From JAGXLC01 sp041686375 (GTDB lineage Bacteria > Bacteroidota > Bacteroidia > Bacteroidales > UBA12077): a stretch of DNA of 64,000 nucleotides. The DNA lies in contig JAWLEB010000008.1 in assembly GCA_041686375.1 (NCBI GenBank), forward strand, positions 25,446 to 89,445, written 5' to 3'. Below, in pieces: positions 63,980 to 64,000 of the stretch. The translations under genes and the position numbers were made by a program. Numbering within the stretch: the first letter of the stretch is position 1; every line of letters starts with the position of its first letter. The notes under the pieces were generated by a model. The model was not told where the DNA came from. It saw only the letters and a list, made by a program, of their open reading frames with translations, and made no database searches.

Positions 63980-64000
63980 TTTTCTCATATCAATTCAAAT

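Noticed and set aside
63791..63988. Minus-strand 65-codon open frame across tRNA-Pro, with ARFELAAPRPPDEYSNRAEL
   Set aside because: This is an antisense artefact of the tRNA gene; such ARFEL-type peptides are frequently mis-annotated opposite tRNAs.
1..64000. CRISPR array, prophage, integrase or rRNA operon
   Set aside because: No regularly spaced repeats, phage-type gene clusters, recombinase signatures or rRNA-like segments were seen; the only mobile traces are the MITE-like element and the HepT relic.

Overview
The window reads as one contiguous stretch of a Bacteroidota genome, probably from a free-living or marine member of the class Bacteroidia; the order cannot be fixed from sequence alone. 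The evidence is a type IX secretion system (T9SS) plug protein, a PorP/SprF-like barrel, two proteins with T9SS C-terminal sorting domains, a Bacteroidota-style BY-kinase, A+T-rich DNA with Lys/Ile/Asn-rich proteins, and several TAnnTTTG promoter boxes, often followed by CA. Two tRNAs, Thr(CGT) and Pro(GGG), lie in the right half.

Layout. 1-3.1 kb is housekeeping: an FtsB/DivIC-type division protein, the proline-catabolic P5C dehydrogenase PruA and an HD phosphohydrolase. 3.3-40.5 kb is a very large exopolysaccharide (EPS) locus. Its backbone is an outer-membrane export lipoprotein (Wza-like), a Wzc-like co-polymerase/tyrosine kinase, an initiating sugar-phosphate transferase (WcaJ-like), a Wzx-like flippase, a Wzy-like polymerase/ligase and at least six glycosyltransferases including a WecG/TagA-type enzyme. 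Decorating enzymes include two sulfotransferases, a pyruvyltransferase, FkbM and other methyltransferases, and an MBOAT acyltransferase. The locus also holds two related beta-helix proteins, a secreted T9SS-tagged protein and a membrane class III cyclase.

The most unusual block is 12.2-23.3 kb on the minus strand. A carrier protein, an AMP-forming ligase, an MBOAT transferase and a membrane-anchored SGNH protein together mirror the four functions of the Dlt teichoic-acid D-alanylation system. Interleaved with them are a glutamine-dependent asparagine synthetase, an NAD-synthetase-like amide ligase and a third PP-loop enzyme. I infer a dedicated pathway that makes an amidated or amino-acyl group, activates it on the carrier protein and transfers it to the exported polysaccharide.

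40.5-46.3 kb carries a structured intergenic element, a HemK/PrmC-like methyltransferase, another methyltransferase, a MITE-like inverted-repeat element beside tRNA-Thr, and a tight operon of a GT2 glycosyltransferase, a PIG-L deacetylase and a BshC-like protein, reminiscent of bacillithiol synthesis logic. 46.5-49.1 kb has a membrane protein, a YbgC-like thioesterase, a small acidic protein and an LCP-family protein, unusual in a diderm. 49.1-51.7 kb pairs a one-heme outer-membrane porin with a five-heme cytochrome, a possible electron-transfer module.

51.8-63.4 kb is envelope and secretion: a tricorn-like protease, the T9SS plug protein, an FNR-like reductase, a very large VWA-WD40-ASH-OmpA protein resembling the T9SS anchor PorE in architecture, an OmpH/Skp-like chaperone and a PorP/SprF-like protein. 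The window ends with tRNA-Pro. A decayed HepT toxin gene (23.7-24.0 kb) and an approximately 0.94-kb non-coding gap inside the EPS operon (6.4-7.4 kb) suggest past rearrangement.
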